The position numbers were made by a program, and so were the translations under genes. A stretch of DNA of 8,357 nt from Nitrospirales bacterium (lineage in GTDB: Bacteria > Nitrospirota > Nitrospiria > Nitrospirales > UBA8639): positions 1-8,357 of the forward strand of contig JACDDF010000066.1 of the NCBI GenBank assembly GCA_013817135.1, read 5' to 3'. Shown piece by piece: positions 1 to 6,623 of this stretch. The first letter of the stretch is position 1; the number at the start of each line of letters is the position of its first letter. The notes beneath the pieces are model-generated. The model was given only the letters and a program-made list of their open reading frames with translations, was not told the origin of the DNA and searched no databases.

Positions 1-683
1 GTCCAAATGGGTCAGGGAAATCGACATTCCTGAAGTTGCTTTCGAGGGAACTGTATCCGGTCGTCGGGCCGGATCGATATGTCCGGCTGATGGGGAAGGC
101 GCACTGGAACGTGTGGGAATTACGGTCCCAGATTGGGATAATTTCGGCGGATATGCAACAGGCCTATCCGTGCCACACCACAGGGTTGGAGATTATTCTT
201 TCGGGGTTTTTCTCTAGTTTGGATGTGTATGACCATCAAACCATCAATCTCCGACAGCGTACCGACAGCTCTGAGATGATGCGCAGACTTGGGATTCCCC
301 ATCTTCGAGATCGCCCATTTGGGGAGATGTCTACCGGAGAACAACGGCGAGCCTTGTTGGGTCGGGCTTTGGTGCACGAACCTCGGATCCTTGTGTTAGA
401 TGAGCCCACCACCGGGCTGGATGTGCAGGCTTGTTTTCAATACCTTCAGATCATTCGAGATTTCATTGGTCAGGGAGGTACGGTGATTTTGGTGACGCAC
501 CATGTCCATGAAATTCCTCCGGAGATTGATCGGGTCGTGTTGTTGAAACAGGGCCGGATCATGGAAGATGGTCTCAAGGGGGATGTGCTGAATGATCACA
601 GCCTGTCCGTCCTCTTTGAAACTCCTGTTCAACTTCTTCATCACCGGGGATGGCTTCAGATTGTCCAGGCTTCACCCGGATAA
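1..683 (+). CDS. ABC transporter ATP-binding protein, ModF-like, 5' truncated by window edge
   Basis: This is a nucleotide-binding subunit that would hydrolyse ATP on the cytoplasmic face of an ABC transporter or act as a stand-alone ABC ATPase. The reading frame is open from base 3 and starts inside the Walker A motif (PNGSGKST at 3-26), so the true start lies upstream of the window. An internal TTG at 36 is not a credible start because it would remove Walker A. Further motifs are a Q-loop region around ISADMQQAY, the signature STGEQRR (about 330-350), Walker B ILVLDEP followed by the D-loop TTGLD (about 387-425), and the switch histidine in VTHH (about 498). The stretch running from the signature to THHVHEIPPEIDRV resembles the ModF/COG1119 group. 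Only one ATPase domain can be seen and no permease follows it: the next gene lacks the look of an ABC permease. The substrate is unknown. ABC ATPase identity is certain; the ModF-like subgroup is an inference. Confidence 0.93.
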   Translation, partial: PNGSGKSTFLKLLSRELYPVVGPDRYVRLMGKAHWNVWELRSQIGIISADMQQAYPCHTTGLEIILSGFFSSLDVYDHQTINLRQRTDSSEMMRRLGIPHLRDRPFGEMSTGEQRRALLGRALVHEPRILVLDEPTTGLDVQACFQYLQIIRDFIGQGGTVILVTHHVHEIPPEIDRVVLLKQGRIMEDGLKGDVLNDHSLSVLFETPVQLLHHRGWLQIVQASPG

Positions 684-832
684 GATCGGGTTATGAAGAT
701 CGTTTGAAGGGCTTAGGATGACATAGCCTTCCAGGACATGTTCTATTCCCTACAGACTCCTCGTTCATCCGGCATGGCCTGGTTACTCATTTTTGATTTT
801 TTCTCATCACGTATTAAGGAAAGAGAACGGAT

Positions 833-1924
833 ATGGTTGACGGGTTCCTGCTGTTTGCGGTCTTAGATGTGTGGCGAATGGTGTTGCCGTTAGGGTTGAC
901 GCTTCTGTTGCTGATGACGGACCTGCTGTGTCGCTGGCAAGGCGATTCCTATCAAAGAGGGCTGCGGGAGGTCCTTAACCCCTTGGTCGTTCGATTGACG
1001 GTCGGTCTGTTGGTGATGTCCGGAGTTGTCGGTCTTCTTGTGCCGGGCATCCTTGGTTACCCTCTGCCTGAATCTCATATTGCCGTGGGGCCGTGGAGCT
1101 ATGAGGAAATGTTGTGTTTTCTGCTGGGCGGAGCCTGCCTTTGGAAAAGCCGGCAGATAAATGGTCCCGGAACGAATTCGGGGTTTGTCTGGCTGGGTTG
1201 TGCCGGCGTCATGTTCTTTGGAGCGGGTATTCTGTGGTTAGCCCGATGGGATGCCATGGCGCATGAAGGGCATGTGGCTGGAGGATGGTTTGTACTCGGA
1301 TTGTCGACCGTGGATTGGACCCGGGTGTTTCCTAAGATCCTGCACCTCATTTTTGCCAGTTTGGCTGCAGGGGGATTGGTGGTGACGCTGCTGGGGCTGC
1401 TCGGATGGTCAGGCGCGTCGGGTGCATCTGACTCCACTTCTCGTTCACGCTTCGTCCCCTCTGATGAGCAGGTTCGATACGGGGTTGGTTGGATGTTAGC
1501 GGGGCTGGTTCCGCAAATGTTTATCGGTCCCTGGTTGTTTCTCGTCCTGGGTGAGGTGCCGAGGGGGGGCCTGATTGATGGCGCCGGCTTGGCCTCTGCC
1601 TTCTTCTTCGTAGGCGTGATGGCAGCCCTGGTGGCCATGGTGTTGTTAAATGCGTCATTTATGGTGCCGCATGTCAAAGGTCTTGTCTGGGGAGGAATCA
1701 TTTGTACGGTGATCACCCTGGTGCTGATGGGGATGATCCGGTATGTCATGTTTTTGAGGACCTTAGAGGCACAGGGGATTCCCATTGCGATTGGGAATGT
1801 AACGGTGTTTCATCTTTTGACCGTTCTGGTTTTGACAGGTCTTGTGGGCGCAATTCTCGTTCGTTGGAGTGTGAGGCCTCTTGCTGTCTTTCATGCCAAG
1901 GCCGAACTGTGTGATAGAGACTAG
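833..1924 (+). CDS. Polytopic membrane protein of unknown function, possible haem-binding
   Basis: A 363-residue integral membrane protein that I cannot assign to a named family. Hydrophobic stretches suggest eight or nine membrane segments, near residues 13-33, 50-75, 88-105, 118-138, 168-192, 217-240, 254-275, 284-303 and 324-345. A polar Ser/Arg-rich loop lies at about 193-215. Histidines lie in or next to segments (H147, H171 in FPKILHLIFAS, H280 in MVPHVKG, H327 in VFHLLT). That pattern, and the overall feel, recall cytochrome bd subunit I-type or other b-haem membrane proteins, but the resemblance is weak and inferred. The ATG at 833 is preceded by AAGGAAAG (817-824) at workable spacing. 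The gene stands 149 bases after the ATPase gene and 32 bases before metF, so co-transcription with metF is plausible. It is unlikely to be the permease of the ATPase upstream, because it shows no ABC-permease coupling motif that I recognise. Confidence 0.85.
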   Translation: MVDGFLLFAVLDVWRMVLPLGLTLLLLMTDLLCRWQGDSYQRGLREVLNPLVVRLTVGLLVMSGVVGLLVPGILGYPLPESHIAVGPWSYEEMLCFLLGGACLWKSRQINGPGTNSGFVWLGCAGVMFFGAGILWLARWDAMAHEGHVAGGWFVLGLSTVDWTRVFPKILHLIFASLAAGGLVVTLLGLLGWSGASGASDSTSRSRFVPSDEQVRYGVGWMLAGLVPQMFIGPWLFLVLGEVPRGGLIDGAGLASAFFFVGVMAALVAMVLLNASFMVPHVKGLVWGGIICTVITLVLMGMIRYVMFLRTLEAQGIPIAIGNVTVFHLLTVLVLTGLVGAILVRWSVRPLAVFHAKAELCDRD

Positions 1925-1956
1925 ACAAATGTGGGTGAGCGATTTAAGGTATGACC

Positions 1957-2856
1957 ATGCATATTTCAGAGGTGTTGCGGACGCATAATCCTGCGATTAG
2001 TTTCGAGTTTTTTCCCCCAAAAACGGAACGGACATTTCAAGAACTTTTTGAAGCGATTTCGGCTCTCATGCCGTTAAAACCTGCGTATGTCAGTGTGACC
2101 TATGGGGCTGGCGGGTCTACCCGGGAACGCACGCATGATTTAGTCGTGAAGCTGAAACGGGAAACCGATCTGACGATTGTGTCGCATTTAACCTGCGTTG
2201 GCTCAGGGCGGCAGGAAATTCATCAGATTCTCTCGAAATACCAGGCCAGCGGTATTCATAATATTATGGCCTTGCGGGGAGATCCTCCCAAGGGATGCAC
2301 GGATGTGCAGATTCCTGAGGATGGTTTTCAGTTTGCGTCTGATCTGGTCTGGTTTATTAAGCAGCAGTTTCCTGAAATGGGCGTAGGAGTGGCGGGATTT
2401 CCCGAAGGACATCCCGGTACGCCCAACCGGTTACAGGAAATGGACAATCTGAAGAGAAAAGTCGATGCGGGAGCTGATTATATCTGTACCCAATTGTTTT
2501 TTGATAATCGGGACTTTTTTGATTTTTGTGAACGTTGCGAGGTTGTGGGCATTAAAGTGCCGATCATCGCGGGCATTATGCCGATTGTGTCGCGAAAGGG
2601 CATGGCTCGTATGTCCGAACTGGCGCTTGGTGCCCGTATTCCTGCGAAACTTTTACGGGCGATGGATCGAGCGGAGAATGATGTGTATGCGGAAGGGGTG
2701 GGCATTCATTGGGCGACCGAACAGGTGGTGGATCTGATTGATCATAAAGTGAAGGGTATTCATTTTTATACCTTGAATAAATCGAAGGCGACCTTGAAAA
2801 TCTATGAGTCTCTCGGTATTCAAAGTTCAGAAAGTCTCCAGCATCCGGTCGAATAA
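1957..2856 (+). CDS. metF: 5,10-methylenetetrahydrofolate reductase
   Basis: A cytosolic FAD enzyme that reduces 5,10-methylene-THF to 5-methyl-THF, the methyl donor for methionine synthesis. It is a full-length TIM-barrel protein of about 299 residues. Numbered from the ATG at 1957, it shows SFEFFPPKT with the catalytic Glu17 (Glu28 of E. coli MetF), YVSVTYGAGGSTRERT, HLTCVG, NIMALRGDPP with Asp109 next to the flavin, GFPEGHP, and ADYICTQLFFDN with the substrate-binding Gln179, then PIIAGIMPI. An earlier ATG at 1951 is also in frame, but AAGGT (1946-1950) abuts it directly and sits 6 bases from the ATG at 1957, so the second is preferred. The gene follows the membrane protein closely and is followed by 211 bases without a gene. 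No methionine-responsive riboswitch is apparent. Identity is secure; only the exact start is open. Confidence 0.96.
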   Translation: MHISEVLRTHNPAISFEFFPPKTERTFQELFEAISALMPLKPAYVSVTYGAGGSTRERTHDLVVKLKRETDLTIVSHLTCVGSGRQEIHQILSKYQASGIHNIMALRGDPPKGCTDVQIPEDGFQFASDLVWFIKQQFPEMGVGVAGFPEGHPGTPNRLQEMDNLKRKVDAGADYICTQLFFDNRDFFDFCERCEVVGIKVPIIAGIMPIVSRKGMARMSELALGARIPAKLLRAMDRAENDVYAEGVGIHWATEQVVDLIDHKVKGIHFYTLNKSKATLKIYESLGIQSSESLQHPVE

Positions 2857-3053
2857 ACCCTGCCTGATTTATCCTGTCTGTTCCTTAACAGTTCTGTCAT
2901 AGGGATTCCGTCTCTCAGCTCTCTCGACCTGTTCTCTCATGTTTCTCTCCGTGCGTTTTGGTGCCTGTGACCTATGCAATGTTGTGGGCCATGGGATTGG
3001 GGATTTTACCCTTTCCCCCTGTGGTGCATGTTGGGTAAGATGTGTCGGGTTGT

Positions 3054-3061
3054 AAAGGAGG
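3054..3061 (+). promoter_or_regulatory. Strong Shine-Dalgarno site for the siroheme-type gene
   Basis: AAAGGAGG lies 6 bases before the ATG at 3068. It is the closest match to the full anti-Shine-Dalgarno complement in the window and fixes the start of this gene. The preceding 2857-3053 region has no gene and no promoter that I would call with confidence. Confidence 0.8.
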
Positions 3062-3067
3062 ATATTC

Positions 3068-3724
3068 ATGACGAAGAATGCAGGGTTTCAAGTAACAGTG
3101 GATTTGGATGGTCGCCAGTGCATGGTGATTGGTGGTGATGAAGAGGCCGTTGAAAAAGTGCATCGCTTGTTGGATGCCGGAGCAAAAGTTACGGTGGTCA
3201 GCCCCACCCTTCATGTCGATTTGCGGAAATTGACTGCCTCAGGAAAAATTATCCATCGGGGACGAACCTTTCGATCCGGTGATGCTCAAGGGGTTGTGCT
3301 GATTCTGAATGTGTTGAAGGATGATCTGGATTTGGCCAAGTCCTTGTTTGAGCTGGCGAAAACGGAACGCTGTCTGGTGTGGTCGATGGATTTGCCTGAA
3401 TATTCGACGATCATCATGCCTGCGCTGGTCAAGCGCGGGAATCTTCGAATAGCGATTAGTACGAGTGGGACCGCTCCGGCTCTGGCAAAGATGCTTCGTC
3501 AACATCTTGAATTGCTGTTTGATGAAGAATTCGACCAGTTCCTGGATTGGTTGGGCGCCCTGCGTGAGGAGCTGAAGAATACGGAAGTGAGCGACCTTCG
3601 GCGCCGCGAGCGCTTGGTGGAAGCGGTCAATGGGTTTCAATTGACCGGAGAATTGGAGTATCCCAATAGTTGGAAGTTGTCCAGTGAGGAGCAGGTGGAA
3701 CCAGTTGGAAAGGAAGGTGGGTAA
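3068..3724 (+). CDS. Precorrin-2 dehydrogenase / sirohydrochlorin ferrochelatase-like protein (CysG N-terminal/Met8 type), divergent
   Basis: A 218-residue homologue of the bifunctional enzymes that oxidise precorrin-2 with NAD and insert iron to make sirohaem (CysG N-terminal part, Met8p, SirC). The N-terminal Rossmann region reads MVIGGDEEAVEK then AGAKVTVVSP. The middle has IIMPALVKRGNLRIAISTSGTAPALAKMLRQHLE, matching the CysG segment FIMP...[21 protein letters not shown] in layout. Asp108 in SMDLPEY aligns, ten residues before the Met of IMP, with the catalytic Asp104 of CysG. A helical acidic/basic C-terminus follows, as in Met8-type proteins. Two things are odd: the usual GGG of the nucleotide loop is GGD (residues 22-24), and the usual AAT segment is LILN (residues 78-81). 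NAD use may therefore be altered while a chelatase role could persist. The protein has no methyltransferase (CysG C-terminal) domain. Its stop overlaps the next start as TAATG, which implies coupled translation. Confidence 0.82.
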   Translation: MTKNAGFQVTVDLDGRQCMVIGGDEEAVEKVHRLLDAGAKVTVVSPTLHVDLRKLTASGKIIHRGRTFRSGDAQGVVLILNVLKDDLDLAKSLFELAKTERCLVWSMDLPEYSTIIMPALVKRGNLRIAISTSGTAPALAKMLRQHLELLFDEEFDQFLDWLGALREELKNTEVSDLRRRERLVEAVNGFQLTGELEYPNSWKLSSEEQVEPVGKEGG

Positions 3725-4035
3725 TGGTGCTGTTGGAATTTAGCATGTCGCCTCTTGGTAAAGGCGAAAGTGTCGGAAAATATGTGTCCCGGTCATTAGA
3801 CCTGATTGATAAAAGCGGGGTGGATTATCGCCTCAATCCCATGGGAACCGTGTTGGAGGGCGAGTGGGATGACGTGTTTCGAGTCGTGAAGCAATGCTAT
3901 ACCAGAATGAAAAAGGATTGTCCCCGGATTTCTTGTGTGATTAAGGTTGATTATCGGCGTGGGAAGAAAGGCCGGTTGGCGGGCAAGGTGGCGAGTGTAG
4001 AGAAACATTTAAAGCGTAAGCTGAAAACGTCATGA
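3724..4035 (+). CDS. MTH1187-family thiamine-binding-type protein
   Basis: A 103-residue cytosolic protein of the MTH1187/YkoF-like family (formerly DUF77), a small ferredoxin-like fold that assembles into oligomers. Characterised relatives bind thiamine or its pyrimidine, but the cellular role of the group is unsettled. Diagnostic stretches are MVLLEFSMSPLGKGESVGKYV at the N-terminus, SGVDYRLNPMGTVLEGEWDDV (residues 31-51) and CVIKVDYRRGKKGRL (71-85), followed by a basic tail. The length is typical. Its ATG shares one base with the upstream stop (TAATG), and the purine-rich GGAAAGGAAGGTGG just upstream serves as ribosome binding site within the 3' end of the preceding gene. Pairing with a sirohaem-type gene suggests a shared role, but nothing here shows thiamine involvement: no thiamine biosynthesis gene or TPP riboswitch is visible nearby. 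Confidence 0.88.
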   Translation: MVLLEFSMSPLGKGESVGKYVSRSLDLIDKSGVDYRLNPMGTVLEGEWDDVFRVVKQCYTRMKKDCPRISCVIKVDYRRGKKGRLAGKVASVEKHLKRKLKTS

Positions 4036-4089
4036 TCCTCAAACCGTTTGTCTGAGTCCGTGTGGCCGTGTAATCCGTCGGCTAAGTGG

Positions 4090-5313
4090 TTATTCCAGGA
4101 TTTTTGGGGCTGACGGTTGTGGCGTATGTGACGGAGAAGGGGCAGGTAGGTGGGGAAGGTAGATGCGGTTCGCCTTTCCCCCGATCCCGCACAAGACTTC
4201 ATAGGGAATCGTATTTAACCATCCGGCATGATCTTCGGCTGTTATTTCCCGCGTTCCCTGTTTCCCCAAGAGCATGACCTCGTCTCCAACAGTTGGATGG
4301 GGGATGTCCGTGACATCCACCATCATCATATCCATGCAAATTTTTCCAATAATGGGGGCCGGTTCTCCTTTGAGGAGGACATGCCCGAGGCCCGTGAGAT
4401 GGCGGGGAAATCCGTGGGTATAGCCCACCGGCAGGACGGCGATTTGAGATGGCCTCCGTGTGCGGAACAGTGCATTATATCCCACAATTTCACCAGGCTG
4501 AAGTGAGCGGAGATGGGCCACGTATGTGGAGGCTTGCATCACCGGTTCAAGTGGGAGGGACTGTGGAGAACTCTCCTGTCGCGGTGCGTATCCATATAAC
4601 ATTAATCCAGGTCTGACCATGCCCAAATGGGCGGTTGGATGAAAGAGGATTCCTGCGCTATTGGCCATATGAAGAATGGGTTTTTGGATACCCAATTGCT
4701 TCGCCTGGTCGTTAAATGCCAGAAATTTTTGGATTTGCATATTGGTTAATGTGTGGTCCTGATTGTCGGCATCAGCAAAATGGCTTAGGAGGCCCTGTAT
4801 TTCAATGAGAGGGGTTGAGAGTGATTGTCCGGTGAGTAGGGAGAGGGCTTGATCAGTTTCGAAGCCGAGCCGGTGTAATCCGGTGTCGACTTTGAGATGA
4901 ATGGGGAATGGGGTGGCCCGAGGAGAAAGTCGCTCCAGAAGTTGTTGAACGATTTCGGCACGTGAAATCACCGGTGTAAGCTGATGCCGAATAATTTCGC
5001 TTAGATGTTCAGGTAGCAGGGGCCCCATGACCAGGATGGGGCAGTGGATATGGTGTTCTCGAAGGACTATTCCTTCCATGACCGATGCCACGCCAAATCC
5101 AAAGATCCCCAGGTGTTCCAGGGTTTGAGCTACAGGGATTGCCCCATGGCCATAGGCGTCGGCTTTAATGACGGCCAGAATTTTTGTCGAGGAAGCGATC
5201 GATTGCCGGATTTGTTGGAAATTCCTGGTTAGCGCATCAAGACGGATAGAAACGGTAATCGGAGGCGGAAGGTGTCGAGGATCGGAAGGTGAAGGTGGCC
5301 TGATCGGTATCAC
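4090..5313 (-). CDS. alr: Alanine racemase
   Basis: A PLP enzyme that interconverts L- and D-alanine and supplies D-Ala for peptidoglycan. At 407 residues it is a little longer than the usual 360-390. It has the N-terminal TIM barrel with the PLP lysine K50 in AVIKADAYGHGA, R148 in KVDTGLHRLGF, and R234 in MVRPGLMLYGYAP facing the PLP ring. In the C-terminal beta domain are the catalytic base Y279 in VGYNALF, C326-M327-D328 in GKICMDMM, and Y371 in YEVLC. The usual GYADG is GYTHG here (residues 297-301). Both ends carry proline-rich additions, about residues 4-18 and 388-407. The start is GTG, with GAGGA at 5320-5324 six bases upstream; no other start codon occurs before the conserved domain. 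The gene follows frr by 9 bases in the same frame, so it is almost surely the last gene of the rpsB operon. Confidence 0.96.
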   Translation of the reverse strand: MIPIRPPSPSDPRHLPPPITVSIRLDALTRNFQQIRQSIASSTKILAVIKADAYGHGAIPVAQTLEHLGIFGFGVASVMEGIVLREHHIHCPILVMGPLLPEHLSEIIRHQLTPVISRAEIVQQLLERLSPRATPFPIHLKVDTGLHRLGFETDQALSLLTGQSLSTPLIEIQGLLSHFADADNQDHTLTNMQIQKFLAFNDQAKQLGIQKPILHMANSAGILFHPTAHLGMVRPGLMLYGYAPRQESSPQSLPLEPVMQASTYVAHLRSLQPGEIVGYNALFRTRRPSQIAVLPVGYTHGFPRHLTGLGHVLLKGEPAPIIGKICMDMMMVDVTDIPHPTVGDEVMLLGKQGTREITAEDHAGWLNTIPYEVLCGIGGKANRIYLPHLPAPSPSHTPQPSAPKILE

Positions 5314-5319
5314 AAATAT

Positions 5320-5324
5320 TCCTC
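5320..5324 (-). promoter_or_regulatory. Shine-Dalgarno site of alr overlapping the frr stop codon
   Basis: On the minus strand the sequence TGAGGAATATTTGTG holds the frr stop TGA, a GAGGA ribosome site that shares bases with that stop, a 6-base spacer and the GTG start of alr. This supports the GTG start and suggests that ribosomes ending frr help to initiate alr. Confidence 0.65.
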
Positions 5325-5880
5325 AGATCGCGAGTATTTCCTCCTCCTTTTTCTTGGTGAGGTCATCGACGGTCTGTATGAATTTGTCTGTGAGTTTTTG
5401 GACCTCGGCTTCTAGCCGGTCCTGGGCATCTTCTGTCAGCGAGCCTTCTTTGTGAAGGTGTTTGAGTTCGTCATTGCCTTCACGACGGAATCCACGAATC
5501 TGTACTTTGGTCTCTTCCCCATATTTTTTACTGAGTTTGACTAAATCTTTCCGTCGTTCTTCGCTCAGTGGGGGAATGGGGAGCCGAATGAGTTTGCCGT
5601 CATTAGATGGAGTGAGGCCCAATTCTGAACTAATGATGGCACGTTCAATTTCTCGGATTTGGGAGGTATCCCAGGGTTGAATGGTGATCATTCGGCTTTC
5701 AGGGATCCCTAAGTTTGCGACTTGTTTGAGTGGAGTTGGCGTCCCGTAATAATCAACGGTGATATGGTCGAGGAGTCCTAAGGAAGCGCGACCGGTTCGA
5801 AGGGACATGAATTCTCTCTTGAGGTGCTCGATGGCTCCCTCCATTCGCTGAGTGGTTTTAAGAATGGTTGGATCGTTCAT
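5323..5880 (-). CDS. frr: Ribosome recycling factor
   Basis: Ribosome recycling factor (RRF) splits the post-termination ribosome together with EF-G. The length of 185 residues, counted from the ATG at 5880, is typical. Domain I has RTGRAS (28-33); the hinge and domain II have VDYYGTPTPLKQVA (42-55) and ITIQPWD (65-71). The last helix of the three-helix bundle begins at PIPPLSEERRKDLVK and runs on through KVQIRGFRREGNDELK (125-140), which contains the conserved basic IR..RR patch that contacts rRNA. Another ATG lies two codons upstream (5886), but the only Shine-Dalgarno-like sequence, GGGGA (5887-5891), touches it and sits 6 bases before the ATG at 5880. The gene starts 14 bases after pyrH stops and is followed in the same frame by alr. 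Confidence 0.97.
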   Translation of the reverse strand: MNDPTILKTTQRMEGAIEHLKREFMSLRTGRASLGLLDHITVDYYGTPTPLKQVANLGIPESRMITIQPWDTSQIREIERAIISSELGLTPSNDGKLIRLPIPPLSEERRKDLVKLSKKYGEETKVQIRGFRREGNDELKHLHKEGSLTEDAQDRLEAEVQKLTDKFIQTVDDLTKKKEEEILAI

Positions 5881-5894
5881 GATCATTCCCCACG

Positions 5895-6623
5895 TTAAGT
5901 GACAAGTGCATTTTTGGAAACAATGGTGCCGATCGATTCTCCCTCAAGGATTTTTCTGATGTTTCCTGAGGAAGTCAGATTGAAGACAATGATAGGCAGA
6001 TCGTTATCCATGCACAGCGTAATGGCTGTGGCATCCATGACTTTCAGGCTTTTATTGAGTACCGATAAAAATGGTAATTCCGTGAAGCGTTTTGCCGTGG
6101 GTGTCGTCATAGGGTCCGCGTCGTAGATCCCATCAACCTTCGTGCCTTTCATGATCACATCCGCACCGATTTCCATGGCTCTGAGCGCGGCAGCAGTGTC
6201 GGTGGTAAAGTATGGATTGCCGGTGCCTGCGGCAAAAATCACCACACGTTTTTTTTCCAAATGCCGAATAGCCCGACGACGAATGTAACTTTCGGCTAAC
6301 TGGCGCATTTCAATTGCCGATAAGACCCGGGTGGGAACGTCTTTTCTCTCTAAAGCATTCTGCAAAGCTAGAGCATTCAACATGGTAGCGAGCATGCCCA
6401 TGTAATCGGCCGAAGCTCGTTCCATGCCAGAGGCACTGGCAGCGAGGCCTCTGAAAATGTTGCCACCTCCAATCACAATGGCGATTTCCACCTTCAGGGT
6501 CAGGACGTCGGCAATTTCGTCTGCGAGATTCTGTAAAACGGAAGGTTGAATGCCGTAGGTTTGCTCCCCAGCAAGCATTTCTCCACTGATCTTTAAGAGG
6601 ACCCGGCGATATTTGAGCGGCAT
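5895..6623 (-). CDS. pyrH: UMP kinase
   Basis: Hexameric bacterial UMP kinase, which phosphorylates UMP to UDP with ATP in pyrimidine nucleotide synthesis; it belongs to the amino-acid kinase fold and is unrelated to eukaryotic UMP/CMP kinase. Its 242 residues are typical. Motifs are [11 protein letters not shown] with K11, [11 protein letters not shown] (49-59), [17 protein letters not shown] (72-88) around the UMP site, [15 protein letters not shown] (131-145), [19 protein letters not shown] (153-171), and [21 protein letters not shown] near the C-terminus. The ATG shares one base with the tsf stop (TAATG on the minus strand), and AGGA lies just upstream inside tsf, so translation is probably coupled to that of tsf. 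Position between tsf and frr is the classic arrangement. Confidence 0.98.
   Translation of the reverse strand: MPLKYRRVLLKISGEMLAGEQTYGIQPSVLQNLADEIADVLTLKVEIAIVIGGGNIFRGLAASASGMERASADYMGMLATMLNALALQNALERKDVPTRVLSAIEMRQLAESYIRRRAIRHLEKKRVVIFAAGTGNPYFTTDTAAALRAMEIGADVIMKGTKVDGIYDADPMTTPTAKRFTELPFLSVLNKSLKVMDATAITLCMDNDLPIIVFNLTSSGNIRKILEGESIGTIVSKNALVT

Noticed and set aside
706..731. Imperfect hairpin (GAAGGGCT / AGCCTTC) after the ABC ATPase gene as a terminator
   Set aside because: The stem has a bulge, the loop is large, and no T run follows.
771..803. Short CCGG/CCTGG stem ahead of a T-rich stretch as a terminator
   Set aside because: Only about four pairs with one wobble, and the T-rich run is several bases away and interrupted; too weak to annotate.
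1099..1785. A 228-codon open frame on the minus strand opposite the membrane-protein gene
   Set aside because: It is the complement of a strongly hydrophobic coding sequence; the product is rich in Pro, Thr, Asn and Arg with no recognisable domain, so it is a shadow of the real gene.
1..1924. ABC ATPase plus the next membrane protein as a two-gene ABC exporter
   Set aside because: The membrane protein lacks permease-like features, is separated by 149 bases and has its own ribosome site.
2878..2891. CTGTT-CCTT-AACAG hairpin just after metF as a terminator
   Set aside because: Five-pair AT-rich stem without a following T run.
3239..3640. A 133-codon open frame on the minus strand within the siroheme-type gene
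   Set aside because: The plus-strand frame has clear family motifs and a near-perfect ribosome site; the antisense product is Gln/His/Arg-rich with no known domain.
5323..5325. TGA between frr and alr as a selenocysteine codon
   Set aside because: RRF ends at its normal length and neither family uses selenocysteine; ordinary termination is the simpler reading.
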